Source of the DNA: Bretschneidera sinensis
Taxonomy: Eukaryota > Streptophyta > Magnoliopsida > Brassicales > Akaniaceae
NCBI GenBank assembly: GCA_023935145.1
Contig: CM043700.1
Span: 143,058,828 to 143,122,827 of the forward strand
Reading direction: 5' to 3'
DNA length: 64,000 bases
The translations under genes were made by a program, and so were the position numbers. Numbering within the stretch: position 1 is the stretch's first letter; each line of letters begins with the position of its first letter. Below the pieces are notes generated by a model, which was not told where the DNA came from, did not search any database, and saw only the letters and a list, made by a program, of their open reading frames with translations. Below, piece by piece: positions 12,464 to 23,287 of this stretch.

Positions 12464-12873
12464 GGAGCGGGAGGGAGAGTAAAGGAAAAGAAATGGGAGA
12501 AAACGAGAGAACTTTGAGAGATGCTCTTTTGGCATGTTTGGAAGAGGGAGGGGGAGTAAAGGAAAAGAAATGGGAGAAAATGAGAGAATTTTGAGGGATA
12601 TTTTTTTGGAATGTTTAGTGGATAAGGTGAAAGAAAAATATAATGATTTTAATCTTATGAGTGTCTTTGATGAACATTATAAGAGGGGATATAATGTCTC
12701 ATTCGATGATAATAAGATAAAATAATCGTGTTTTTAAGGTATGATGAAATATCATATCTTTCTATTTGTTTATCACATCTTATCCTTACTTCGTTCTATT
12801 TACCAAATGCACTATTTATCTCTTTATTTCCCTCTCCCTCGATCTTGTCCTTTCTTCTCTCCACCCTCAGTCC
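12464..12873. mobile_element. MITE-like foldback element, copy B, with internal duplication
   Basis: This corresponds to 1732-2062. It is about 80 bases longer because the purine-rich left arm (gagtaaaggaaaagaaatgggagaaaa...) is present twice in tandem, once from about 12476 and once from about 12554. The right end has decayed (CAGTCC in place of CGCTCC). No coding capacity. Confidence 0.45.
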
Positions 12874-13284
12874 GAACATACAAGAGAGTCAGTCCATTTC
12901 TGAGCTTAAAAATCTCTCTTTTTGGTAGCTTCTACTGAGCCATCTAGTTAATTTTCAGCTATTTGGGATACATGGCTGATTTCTTCTTTCCTTGAAAATT
13001 AATGTTTGTGAATGGCATACTAATTATAACAATATGCATTGATCGTCATAGCTGCTGCTCATTGCAGTAAAAAATACCCTTTGTTGTTGTAACTGCCAAT
13101 TTCATGCTTGTAGCCAGAGACCTGGATTCCTTATACTTCTTTAGACAAAGGAAAATGGCTTCCTGTAGGTGCTGTTTGTTTCCATTAGTGATTCATTTTC
13201 CATCAGAAACACATTGAAATATCATTGGATCCGTCCATATGATTCTGAGCTTAAAATTAACTTCTTTTATAATAAGTAGCTTTT

Positions 13285-13289
13285 CTAAA
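13285..13289. repeat. Target-site duplication, left (Copia 1)
   Basis: CTAAA directly precedes the 5' LTR. Its partner CGAAA follows the 3' LTR at 18140-18144, with one mismatch. The uninterrupted site in copy A reads tctaaacatatgc near 2476, which supports a 5-bp duplication on insertion. Confidence 0.8.
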
Positions 13290-13466
13290 TGTTAGATTAT
13301 GTATAGCATAGTTATTGCTTAGTTAGTTTAATCCCACATTGGTTGTGTATATCTTTTGCTCTCTTATTGGCTCCTATAAATAGGATAGCTCACTTGTAAG
13401 TAAATTACACCATTCAATACAATTCTCTTCTTTGTATTGTCTCACTTCCTCTCTTAAACCTTAACA
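13290..13466 (+). repeat. 5' LTR of Copia 1
   Basis: Starts tgttagattatg and ends ccttaaca. A TATAAATA box at about 13375 (cctataaataggatagc) probably drives transcription of the element. It differs from the 3' LTR at one position (aattctcttc here, aattatcttc there). Confidence 0.95.
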
Positions 13467-13478
13467 TGGTATCAGAGC
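13467..13478 (+). promoter_or_regulatory. Primer-binding site of Copia 1 (initiator Met tRNA)
   Basis: TGGTATCAGAGC follows the 5' LTR immediately. This is the standard plant retrotransposon site complementary to the 3' end of initiator methionine tRNA. Confidence 0.92.
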
Positions 13479-13489
13479 CTTCGTGGTTC

Positions 13490-13643
13490 TCGGTATATTA
13501 AGAGTTGAGTATGCTCTGTGATTGCCACTATTAGTGGATCTTTCACATCAGAAAAACTTCTTTAAGGTTGTCGGTATATTAAGAGTTGAGTATGCTCTGT
13601 GATTGCCACTATTAGTGGATCCTTCACATCAGAAAAACTTCTT
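13490..13643 (+). repeat. Two 73-bp direct repeats in the Copia 1 leader
   Basis: Units at 13490-13562 and 13571-13643 differ at about one base and are separated by 8 bases. Each contains CCACTATTAGTGG, which can form a small hairpin. Element 2 has the same duplication in its leader (about 39770-39920), so it is a family trait. A role in RNA packaging or dimerisation is only a guess. Confidence 0.85.
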
Positions 13644-13776
13644 GAATATCCTTTTCATGTCTGTCGGGTCACCACTATAGTCGGAGTCTCATTCTCCATC
13701 GACGTCATCTCAGCCGCTGCTCCATCGACGTCACTATTCAACCGTTGACTGTTGACCGACAACCAGATTTGACCAG

Positions 13777-14832
13777 ATGGCAGAAAAAGATATTTTTCGT
13801 CATGTTCAGTCTGTATTGGATGGTACAAACTATATTGTTTGGTCTCAATCTATGCGAAGTTTCCTCAAAAGTCGTAAGCTTTGGTCTTACGTGGTTGGTA
13901 TTGTCGAGAAGCCAGTTAAAGGGGCTACTGAAACTAATGATACTTTTCTCACTCGTCTCATTGATTGGGAAAGTAATCATCATCAAATTCTCACATGGTT
14001 TCGTAATACTACTATTCCATCTATTTCTGCCCTATTTGGTAGCTTTGATGAAGCTAAGGGTGCTTGGGATATGCTTGCTTCTCGTTATTCTGCTGTTGAT
14101 GGTGCTTGAGAATATCAGCTTCTGTTTGAGCTCTTCTGCCTGAAGCAAGAACCGGGGCAGAGTATTAATGATTTTCTTGCTCGCATGCAATTCTTATGGA
14201 ATCAAATTGATCTCTCTGATCCTATTTGGAAGGATCCTACAGATGCCAAAATGTATGCTGAACGAAGGGATCAACATCGTCTTCACCATTTTCTTATGGC
14301 ATTACGTGATGATTTTGAGCCTATTCGTGTGCAACTTTTACATCGCTCTCCTCTCCCTACTTTGGACAATGCTATATTTGAACTTGTTCGTGCAGAAAGC
14401 AGATCACAGACTATGCACTCTCAACATAGTCCTTCAGTGTTGGCTGCTCCATTATCTAGTTCTTCATCATTTCAGCCAAAGCATTCTGACAGGTTTGGTG
14501 CTCCTCGACCTTCTCCTAAGCCTCGTGACAACAATTTCTGTCGTTTTTGTAAACGTCGAGGGCACACTATTGATAAATGTTGGCAAAGGGGAAGATCCAA
14601 TGCTCCCACTGCAGCAGTTGCTCATCCTGAGAGCACTCTCTCTACAGTTGTTCCATATCCATCTGCGACTACAGCTTCATCTTCAGTTGCACTCTCTAAC
14701 GGGTCATCAGGTTCTACTGTCACCTTATCTGCAACTGACTTCGAGGCAATAGTTAATCAGGTCATCCAGTCTCGTTCTGGTAATGCATCTTCCTCTGCCC
14801 TCTCAGTCCTGCCAGGTAATTCTGCCTCCTGA
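13777..14832 (+). pseudogene. Copia 1 gag region, interrupted by two TGA codons
   Basis: The frame starts MAEKDIFRHVQS and encodes the capsid-like Gag of Copia elements. A CCHC zinc knuckle (CRFCKRRGHTIDKC) that would bind element RNA lies at about 14539-14580. Codon 14107-14109 is TGA where element 2 has CGA. Codon 14830-14832 is TGA where element 2 has TGG, just before the protease motif. Reading continues in the same frame after each stop, so these are point mutations and not frameshifts. The start is the first ATG after the leader. Confidence 0.88.
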
Positions 14833-17800
14833 CTTTTTGATTCCGCTTGTTGCAACCATATGACACCTTTCCCAGCTTCATTTACTACATCTGCACCTTC
14901 GCCTCATTCCTCATTCATTCGCACAGCTGATGGCTCCACTATGACTGTTAAAACTATAGGCACCATCAATAGTCGTTCACTTTCTATTCCTGAAGTTTTT
15001 CATGTGCCAGAATTATCTTATAATCTTCTTTCCGTTGGGCAAATATGTGAACTTGGATATAGAATTATCTTTGACTTTTCTGGTGTGAATGTGCAGGATC
15101 CTCGTACTGGTCAGACCCTTGGGACCGGGCGTAGAATTGGGCGCATGTTCGAACTCTCATCCTTACACCTGCCCAACCTTCCTGCCTCTAACGTCTCTGC
15201 TGCTGCCTCCTTGTCACCACCATCCCTTGCACTTTGGCATTCACGTCTTAGTCATGCATCTGCATCTCGGGTACAACTTTTAGCTTCAAAGGGGTTGTTA
15301 GGGTCAGTGTCTAAAAGTTCTTTTGATTGTATTTCGTGTCAACTTGGAAAACAGCCGGCTTTGCCTTTTAATAATAGTGAGTCTCATGCTACTGCTTCGT
15401 TTGATTTAATTCATTCTGATGTTTGGGGACCTTCTCCCGTTGCTAGTATGAGTGGTTCACGCTATTTTGTAATTTTTGTTGATGATTTCTCTCGTTACAC
15501 TTGGGTATTTTTAATGAAATCTCGTTCTGAATTATTGGATATTTATCGTACTTTTGCTAAAATGATTGAAACCCAATTTTCAAAACCTATCAAAGCTTTT
15601 CGTTCTGATAATGCTTTAGAATATACTCAACATGCTTTTAAAGACATCCTAAAAAGTTATGGCACTGTTCCTCACTTGTCATGTCCTGGCACTTCACAAC
15701 AAAATGGTCGAGCTGAACGTAAACTTAGGCACATTTTAGACACTGTTCTAGCCCTCCTCATTTCCACATCTGTTCCTACCCCATTTTGGGGTGAAGCCAC
15801 TCTAACGTCTATCTACACGATCAATAGGTTGCCTACCCCTATCCTTGATAATTGCACTCCTTACGAGCGGTTGTTTGGCTATGTTCCCTCATACCACCAT
15901 CTTCGTGTGTTTGGTTCTGCTTGTTTTGTTTTACTCCAACCTCATGAGCGCACCAAACTTGAGCCTCGTTCTCGGATGTGTTGCTTTCTTGGATATGGAA
16001 TTGAACAAAAAGGCTATCAGTGTTATGATCCTGTGTCTCGTCGTCTTCGTATTTCCCGTCATGTAGTTTTCTGGGAGCATAGACTATTTCATGAAATTGG
16101 CAAATTCAGCATGCCATCTTTTCCTCCTTTTACCACACTTATGGAGCCTCCTATTTCTCCTACTCACACTAGTGATGTCTTGCCCGAGTCTCCCTCACCT
16201 CACACTAGTAATGTCTTGCCCGAGTCTCCCTCACCTAATACTCTTGATTCCACTCCACCTGATACTCTCGACGTCGCTTCGCCTGAGCCTCCAGGGTCTA
16301 TTACGTATGAGGATCATGTTCACACTTCCTCTCCAGACCTTCGCCGATCCACCAGAGTAAGATCTCTTCCATCCCATCTCCAGAATTTTCATTGCTTTCA
16401 TGCTTTAGCTACTTTACATGAGCCCCACTCCTATCGTGAGGCTTCCACTAACCCTTTTTGGCAGACTGCGATGAAAGAGGAACTTGATGCTTTACACAAG
16501 AATAATACATGGGATTTGGTTGACTTGCCTCCTGGAAAGTCTGTGATTGGCAGTAAATGGGTTTACAAAATTAAGACTTGTTCAGATGGTACTGTTGACA
16601 GGTATAAGGCTCGACTTGTTGCCAGGGGTTTTACTCAGGAGTATGGTGTGGACTATGAGGAGACCTTTGCTCCAGTTGCTCGTCTATCTTCTGTGCGTGC
16701 TTTGCTAGCTGTTGCAGCCTCTCGCCATTGGTCACTTTTTCAAATGGATGTTAAAAATGCATTCCTTAATGGTGATCTTAATGAAGAAGTCTATATGCAA
16801 CCACCTCCCGGACTATCTAATCCAACAAACAAGGTATGTCGTCTTCGTCGAGCTCTATATGGACTTAAGCAGGCTCCTCGAGCATGGTTTGCTAAGTTTA
16901 GCAACACTTTGTCTAGCCTTGGATATTCCATCAGCTCCTATGATTCAGCTTTGTTTGTTCGCCGCACAGACCGGGGCATCATACTTCTTCTGTTATATGT
17001 TGACGACATGATTATCACCGGGGATGATCCCATTGGTATTCAGGAACTTAAACAGTTTCTCAATCAACATTTTGAGATGAAAGATCTTGGTCCTCTCAGC
17101 TATTTTCTTGGTCTTGAGATTTCGTCTTCTTCTGATGGTTATTATTTGACACAAGCCAAATATATCGCTGATATGCTTTCTCGGGCAAATCTCACAGACA
17201 GTAAGGTTGTTGACACACCAACTGAGCTTAATACTCGTCTTACACCCCATGATGGCGAACTTCTTCGTGATTTTACTTTATATCGACATTTGGTTGGCAG
17301 TCTTGTCTACCTTACTGTTACTCGACCTGATATCTCGTATGCTGTCCATCAGGTGAGTCAGTTTATGGCTGCTCCTCGCTCTACTCATTTTGCTGCTGTT
17401 CTTCGCATCCTTCGTTACCTAAAGGGGACATTGTTTCATGGGCTCTTTTTCTCCTCTCAGTCTCCTCTTCAGTTGTGTGCTTATACCGATGCAGATTGGG
17501 TAGGTGATCCTACAGATCGTCGTTCTACCACCGGTTATTGTTTCCTACTTGGCACCTCTCTTATCTCTTGGCGTAGTAAGAAACAAACTGTTGTTGCTCG
17601 ATCTAGTACAGAGGCGGAATATCGTGCTTTAGCTGACACCACCTCTGAGCTTCTTTGGTTACGATGGTTGTTACAAGATATGGGTGTATCACTTTCTGCT
17701 GCCACTCCTGTATACTGTGACAATAGAAGTGCTATTCAGATTGCTCATAATGATGTGTTTCATGAACGGACCAAACATATTGAGATTGATTGTCATTTTG

Positions 17801-17949
17801 TCCGTCATCATCTCCTTCAAGGCTCCCTACAGCTTCATTCTGTCACATCCAAGGATCAGCTCGCAGACATCTTTACCAAGTCACATCCTCCAGGGCGTTT
17901 TCGTGATCTTGTTTTCAAACTCAAGTTGGTTTCTCATATTCCACCTTGA
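14833..17949 (+). CDS. Copia 1 pol: protease-integrase-reverse transcriptase-RNase H
   Basis: This frame continues that of gag, and the first Met after the stop is at 14860. Visible parts in order: a protease-like LFDSACC (Gly of the usual DSG replaced); a gag-pre-integrase zinc-finger region (LWHSRLSHA...CISCQLGK); an integrase core with DVWGP, SDNALEY and downstream Glu; reverse transcriptase with DVKNAFLNGDL, ALYGLKQAPRAW and the catalytic YVDD at 16996-17007; and RNase H with DADWVGDPTDRRSTTGY, SSTEAEYRAL and DNRSA. The order integrase before reverse transcriptase defines Ty1-copia. No internal stops occur over 1029 codons. The protein would need stop readthrough or another start to be made here, but it could act in trans. 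Confidence 0.93.
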   Translation, partial: LFDSACCNHMTPFPASFTTSAPSPHSSFIRTADGSTMTVKTIGTINSRSLSIPEVFHVPELSYNLLSVGQICELGYRIIFDFSGVNVQDPRTGQTLGTGRRIGRMFELSSLHLPNLPASNVSAAASLSPPSLALWHSRLSHASASRVQLLASKGLLGSVSKSSFDCISCQLGKQPALPFNNSESHATASFDLIHSDVWGPSPVASMSGSRYFVIFVDDFSRYTWVFLMKSRSELLDIYRTFAKMIETQFSKPIKAFRSDNALEYTQHAFKDILKSYGTVPHLSCPGTSQQNGRAERKLRHILDTVLALLISTSVPTPFWGEATLTSIYTINRLPTPILDNCTPYERLFGYVPSYHHLRVFGSACFVLLQPHERTKLEPRSRMCCFLGYGIEQKGYQCYDPVSRRLRISRHVVFWEHRLFHEIGKFSMPSFPPFTTLMEPPISPTHTSDVLPESPSPHTSNVLPESPSPNTLDSTPPDTLDVASPEPPGSITYEDHVHTSSPDLRRSTRVRSLPSHLQNFHCFHALATLHEPHSYREASTNPFWQTAMKEELDALHKNNTWDLVDLPPGKSVIGSKWVYKIKTCSDGTVDRYKARLVARGFTQEYGVDYEETFAPVARLSSVRALLAVAASRHWSLFQMDVKNAFLNGDLNEEVYMQPPPGLSNPTNKVCRLRRALYGLKQAPRAWFAKFSNTLSSLGYSISSYDSALFVRRTDRGIILLLLYVDDMIITGDDPIGIQELKQFLNQHFEMKDLGPLSYFLGLEISSSSDGYYLTQAKYIADMLSRANLTDSKVVDTPTELNTRLTPHDGELLRDFTLYRHLVGSLVYLTVTRPDISYAVHQVSQFMAAPRSTHFAAVLRILRYLKGTLFHGLFFSSQSPLQLCAYTDADWVGDPTDRRSTTGYCFLLGTSLISWRSKKQTVVARSSTEAEYRALADTTSELLWLRWLLQDMGVSLSAATPVYCDNRSAIQIAHNDVFHERTKHIEIDCHFVRHHLLQGSLQLHSVTSKDQLADIFTKSHPPGRFRDLVFKLKLVSHIPP

Positions 17950-17953
17950 GTTT

Positions 17954-17962
17954 GAGGGGGGC
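17954..17962 (+). promoter_or_regulatory. Polypurine tract of Copia 1
   Basis: GAGGGGGGC lies directly before the 3' LTR. It is the usual place for priming plus-strand synthesis. Confidence 0.8.
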
Positions 17963-18139
17963 TGTTAGATTATGTATAGCATAGTTATTGCTTAGTTAGT
18001 TTAATCCCACATTGGTTGTGTATATCTTTTGCTCTCTTATTGGCTCCTATAAATAGGATAGCTCACTTGTAAGTAAATTACACCATTCAATACAATTATC
18101 TTCTTTGTATTGTCTCACTTCCTCTCTTAAACCTTAACA
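17963..18139 (+). repeat. 3' LTR of Copia 1
   Basis: A 177-bp copy of the 5' LTR with one base difference, starting tgttagatta and ending ccttaaca. It is followed by CGAAA, the right-hand target duplication. Confidence 0.95.
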
Positions 18140-18573
18140 CGAAACATATGCTAATGGATCATTTCTTCTTTCCTTGAAAACTGTTAATCATACATCAGAG
18201 ATTAATACTTCACAGTTTGCAATCTCTCTTCATCAAACCTCCTTCCCATGACTCATTAAACATTGTTCTGATTAAACTTCAACACGTACGCTTTCAAGAA
18301 AACTGTTAATTATGTGTTGAATTCTTTGGGTTTGGAGATTAGGGTTTCAAGAAAACTCCCTTCTGAAGGTGAGCTCAATGGTGTTAGCTAGCCGATGGAC
18401 AAAAATGATTGTTGACCCGTGCCCTGGACAGGGCAAATAAATATGTTCAAACCTATACTTAGCACTGGTCCTACTTGAGACAGAAAACTTCTCTACCTGC
18501 AAGAATATGTTGGAATATTCACGTCTGAAGCGAAAAGACATGAAATATCAAACTTACGTAGGAAAAAAATTGT

Positions 18574-18581
<8 letters not shown>

Positions 18582-18634
<53 letters not shown>
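18582..18634. repeat. (TA)n microsatellite
   Basis: A run of about 26 TA units followed by tctgtgtgtgtgg. The corresponding place in copy A (about 2985-3010) has only a short acacacacat/gtgtgtg stretch, so the tract grew or was lost after duplication. Confidence 0.9.
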
Positions 18635-18635
<1 letters not shown>

Positions 18636-19237
18636 GTGTGTGTGGGGTGGGTGGTGGAACTAAACTTTATTGATTTAAACTTTTAAATTCATATGGTCTA
18701 CGATATTATATATTGGGCTTTCGCTTAGTGATAGTTTTCATATGAAAATAAATTGGATAAGTGAATAACATATATACGGTGGTGGGATCAGAATCTATTG
18801 ACTTAAACTTTTGGGTTTATATAGTTTCCAACATCAGATCATATATTAAGCATTCACTCTCTCAAACTTGGGTCATTAAACTCAACAAAATAATCATAAA
18901 AAAAACTACTTTTGTCTCATAATAATAATAATTATTTTAATTCTGGAATGTTTCAAAACAATTGTCTTCAGTCTAAAGCCAAAGACTTTTATCATAATTC
19001 TTTCATTAATACCCTTTATTATTACTCTAATTACTTAAATTGCATGCCTACAACTAATGTATTTTTTAAATCTTTGAGTAGTAAAAGTGGAATTTTAATA
19101 TCTATCTAGAGTAATTTAAATGTAATTAATACCGTTTCTTAATCTTTGGGCTATGTACATAGGACAATTATTTTGAGATGGATAGAGTAATTTTTTAAGA
19201 AAAAGATTTTGAATTAACTAACTCATCATAACCTATT

Positions 19238-19279
<42 letters not shown>

Positions 19280-19479
19280 AAATAAAATGATGTACACCGT
19301 GGTTGTGCTATGTGTATAAGATATTTATTTACTAATAACTTTGATTTCTTCTTCTCACATAAATACATTTTGATTTGCCATGAAAACATGCCTTTCATTA
19401 CTTGTAGATGATTTTTACTGTAACTAATGAAACTGCCAAGAACTAATAGTAGACACATTTGGCATTAGCTAAAACATGA

Positions 19480-19926
19480 TGCCAAATATGCTAGGAATAG
19501 CAGGCATTCAAAGAATTTACGCTCCCTGCTCTCAGCTCCATTGTTGCAAAGAGTACAGGCTGTGCTGACCTGTGATCCTCATTTCTGCTGTGCCTTACCT
19601 TAGTGAAAAAGCCTATCATGAATGGCTAACCATGTAATGAAACTATGCTTCGGAATGTGAGGAGTGAACATAACCAGAGCCTATGTCATAGGACTTTTGG
19701 CTTTGCTGCACTGACAAACTCCATGTCCTTCTGCATTTTAGAGGTTAAAGCTCCGGAGCACCTGGTGAGGATGCTAGGGGAAAAATATTTTGGCGCTTGC
19801 AAAGCTTCTCTAGACTTAAGAACATTGATAGATGGGGAGATATTGCAGAGTGGTGGTAGTGAGTTGCTTGCTGAGGCAAACAACATTCCTCCAATCTTAA
19901 AATTTGTTGAGTTAATCTTCTGCTAG
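19480..19926 (+). pseudogene. Gene-like remnant of unknown identity, copy B
   Basis: The open frame 19645-19926 (93 codons) contains the protein-like stretch EVKAPEHLVRMLGEKYFG and, further on, GGSELLAEANNIPPILKF. Splice-acceptor-like sites (tgcattttag and atattgcag) precede parts of it. Just upstream, 19490-19610 also reads as protein-like in one frame (LRSLLSAPLLQRVQAVL). Copy A (3780-4030) keeps most of this but lacks about 170 bp between atg and cagagtggtgg. The family was not recognised; the helix-rich look would suit an ARM/HEAT-type protein, but that is a guess. Confidence 0.35.
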
Positions 19927-20336
19927 ATCGCAGGAGAAGACACAGTGAGTGAAGGATCTTTGTGACTAGTTGAATACTACAAGCAAAAGTGTGCCATTAG
20001 TAAATATTTCTAAGAGGGGATTTGGCTCTTTTTACAGGAAGATTTCTGAAATTATTGGAAAAATTGTTCTAGACGTGCTTTTCACAGAGTTTGATTCAGA
20101 TTGTCACATTGATCAAAGATTGCAGCATTGCTAAGAACAAGGATCGCATTCCCATATCAATAATTTTTTTTTTGATTGACCATATCAACTAACTCAAGCA
20201 ACTATAAAATACCAAAAGAATCCCAAGGAAAATCTATTTACAGGGGAAGATAAACATATGATCCAAAAAGAAAGAAAAGAAAGGATAAACATAACGATGC
20301 CAAATAAGCTAGACGAAGGTCAAACATAAAGTTTGA

Positions 20337-23287
20337 TCAGACAACCGGGCAGCCATCCACAATAATCCCTTTCGCAGTTGGACAAGCAGCTAAGGGGCAC
20401 CCTTCTACATTGTTTCCCCACCAATCGATGGAAATGTCCTTGGATTGCAGAGCAAGAAATAGCAGCACTGATACAAAAGCAGTACCAGCATCAAGACCAC
20501 CAGCAAGGACATAATTGTAGCGCTTCCACCAACCTTGTCGGTATCGGAAAATGAAAAATCCAAAAATAAATGCCACAATGATCCAACTGGTGAAGTTTAC
20601 AGCAGCAGCCGGTGGCATCATTGCTGTGGAACCTAAAAGGACAGGCATATGGATGAGGGGAATCCATTTCTTGCTTGGAAATACCTTGTGTGCTAGCCAG
20701 ACTAGGAGAGGAGCTATGGCACCACCAACAAAGAACCAATTCACATTAGCGTATTCTCCAAGATTTCCAAAGATTCTGCGAGGCCCAACTAGACCCCATA
20801 TAACAGAGGCATCGAAGAACACACGGTCCATTGGACAAGTCCATTGGCTGTCAGGCAGGAGCTTTGAGGTATCACAGAGATTGGGAATCTCTCCCATCAG
20901 CCACCATGCAGTTAGGATGTATACAAATACTGCTACTAGAGTTCCTACAACCTGAAATGCCAATCTTATTTAGTTTTGCATATTTTAGTTCTAAAAGAAT
21001 GTTTGTTACATTTTGTTTTTGGCTAATGGGAAAGTTTGTTACATTGATATGAAAGAAACAGAGCTTTACCTGAGCCGTAAACATCGCTCTTGGTGGGATC
21101 TTCATGTAGTGGCCGAGCTTAAAGTCTGCAAGAAAGGTCAGAGCTTGGCCCATGCTGATGTATCCATAGACCTTGAAGCACATATTAGCAACAGGCCGCT
21201 CTGGGTACATATACCCAATTACGTATTCCGTAATAACATTCAAACCTGGTTGCTGTCACAGTAACAGGAACATTCCAGCATATATTTTAGAAAACCAACA
21301 ATTAATTATCAAGGCAGAGAAAACAGCTTCCTTTCTGCTATGTAAGTTAGCTCATAAATAAATATTTTTACCTGGTTCGTGGTGGCTTGGATGATACCAA
21401 TTGGAAGAGTGAAGAAAAAGGCAATGGCACAAGCTAACAATACACCCCACCAAGGCAACTGAAGCGAGTCATTGTAATATTGGCAAGCAAAAAGTATAGC
21501 AGCAATGTTCAGCGCAAGGATAACAATAAACCACCACATGGGAACTGCTTTATACTTTTTCATAAGCTTTGTATGTATATCCATTTTCTTATTACCTCCA
21601 ACGGCTTTTCTGGCTTGCTTCCACAGGTCACTGCAAGTGGCAGATGCAAATGAGAAAAAAAAATACTCCTAATAAAATGAAAGCTGAAAGACAATTCCAA
21701 GCATTTTTGTACTTTGTTGTTTCCTTTTCTGGCATATGTATCAATCAACATGATGCTTCAAGGCCACAAAAATGTTCTGAATTTAACCAGAGGCCAAGTG
21801 ATTAAACTAGGGCTTACCTTCCATTAAAGAGTAGGACATGAACAACTGTAGCGGTTAGTGTGGCAAATTCAAGGCCGTAAGTCATAGCAAAGAAGGTGCT
21901 CATATTTATAGGGCCAGTCTTCGCATAAGCATCCCTATCAAGATGAAACTTGGAGTCAATGATGCTCGAAATGTCATAATTATTACCATTTGACATGAAA
22001 AGGCTGCTCGAGTATATGGGGAAGTTCTTAGCTTTGTAAATATTGAGCCAGTAACAGATGGGTGTCATGACATACATTACAAGAATGAAACCAATAGTAA
22101 TGTTGACTGTAGCAAACAAGGGGCTGGCAAGTGGACTCCCAAGGTATGATGAAATTGTTGCCCAGTCAAGCCCAATGGCACTGATACCTAGGGCTTGCTG
22201 ACCTGAACCTAGTTGTTGAACTAGAACTGATTTTGGGGCAACCCAACAGACCCAAGATAATGATGTTAGCATCATAAAAAGATAGCCAGGAAGGATATAA
22301 TATGAAAAGCTGCATATCAGGACTAGGAGGAAGAATTGGGTACGAGTAGTTCCGCATTTTGGTCTCCTTTCTTTCTCATGCAGAGCCCTGCAGTTACATA
22401 CAGTTGTTTAAATGAGATGATAATCAAACTGCATAAACTTGATTTATATATATATATATACTGCAAAATCATATATACCTGAACAATGACACCTGAATCA
22501 GATTGGATGGCCACCACATTTCAGCTGGCTCAACCAGATATTTCCTGAAGAGTCCAGCCCATCCAAACCCCAAAACCTACAATTTAGAGGGAAAAATGCA
22601 AGATTAGATAAATATCACTCAAACAAGTCTGCTGCATAGTTAACATACAGAAATCAATGAGAAGATAAAGGAAATTCAGAAATTCCCAATTCATCATGAA
22701 AATATTACAAATACTCCCAACATGATTCCTGGGATCATGATTAGAATGTCAAACAATCCTTCTAAAAAACATATGTAACTTCCACTAATCATCAATATGG
22801 ATTTCTAAGTATAAATCTCTCATGGTAATTGTATAACATCAAGATTTCCAATTTAGTTCTAAAACACTAGTAAACAACATATTGCCTGAATCTAAAAAGG
22901 AGATAAGAATAAAACCTGAGTAGTAATCATAACAAGCAAGGCAGGGAAAAACAGGAGCTCCCTCTTATAAATAAGCTTAACGGCACTCAATATATGAGTG
23001 GCATAAACAGTACCAGCACCCGAATTTGCGAAAATAGTTATCAACACATGTTCCTTGATATTGAAAGGACCTGGATTCATCGTGAACTCCCATCTCGTAC
23101 CCTGAAAGAACAACCGAGTTGGCAGTGTTTTCGCCAAAAGGTGTCCAAGGGGCACCACAGCAATCTGAGCAGATACTGAAGATACAATCAAGGGGTTTCT
23201 CCTGTACCAAAAGAATTGGTTCACAAAGGAGAGTAGGACACAAGCACCAAGACCCAGAACCCACATTCTGAATGTGAGCACAGGCAT
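20337..23287 (-). CDS. Oligopeptide transporter (OPT family), copy B, N-terminally shortened
   Basis: Exons on the minus strand: 23287-22916, 22576-22479, 22387-21818, 21630-21372, 21252-21070, 20951-20337. All have GT..AG borders and no internal stops, giving 698 residues. NPG and KIPPR signatures and many hydrophobic membrane segments are present, as expected for a proton-coupled peptide or peptide-metal transporter. The first ATG is the equivalent of Met35 in copy A. Just upstream of the preserved codons (VPKTDDPT) an in-frame TAA abuts a deletion of about 370 bp relative to copy A (7381-7748), which removed the normal start, the 34-residue N-terminal tail and the adjacent upstream DNA. 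The transmembrane core is complete, so a working protein is possible if a new promoter and Met35 are used. It could equally be a pseudogene. Confidence 0.85.

Larger units (their letters stand above)
13290..18139 (+). mobile_element. Ty1-copia LTR retrotransposon 1, nearly full length
   Basis: The 4850-bp element has 177-bp LTRs beginning TG and ending CA (13290-13466 and 17963-18139) that differ at one base by eye, implying a recent insertion. It has an initiator-Met tRNA primer-binding site, one long gag-pol frame in the order protease, integrase, reverse transcriptase, RNase H (Copia order), and a polypurine tract. Two in-frame TGA codons (14107-14109 and 14830-14832) interrupt the frame. 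The element lies inside segmental copy B. A second member of the family lies at 35277-40119. Confidence 0.95.
18140..20336. other. Intergenic DNA of copy B with long (TA)n tracts
   Basis: This resumes the segment interrupted by the Copia element and aligns with 2480-4445. Microsatellites lie at about 18582-18634 and 19238-19275; the first is much longer than anything at the equivalent place in copy A. The gene-like remnant at 19480-19926 is listed separately. Confidence 0.5.

Noticed and set aside
14830..14832. TGA between gag and pol as a programmed readthrough stop
   Set aside because: Element 2 has TGG at this place and a separate TGA occurs earlier in gag; ordinary mutation explains both.
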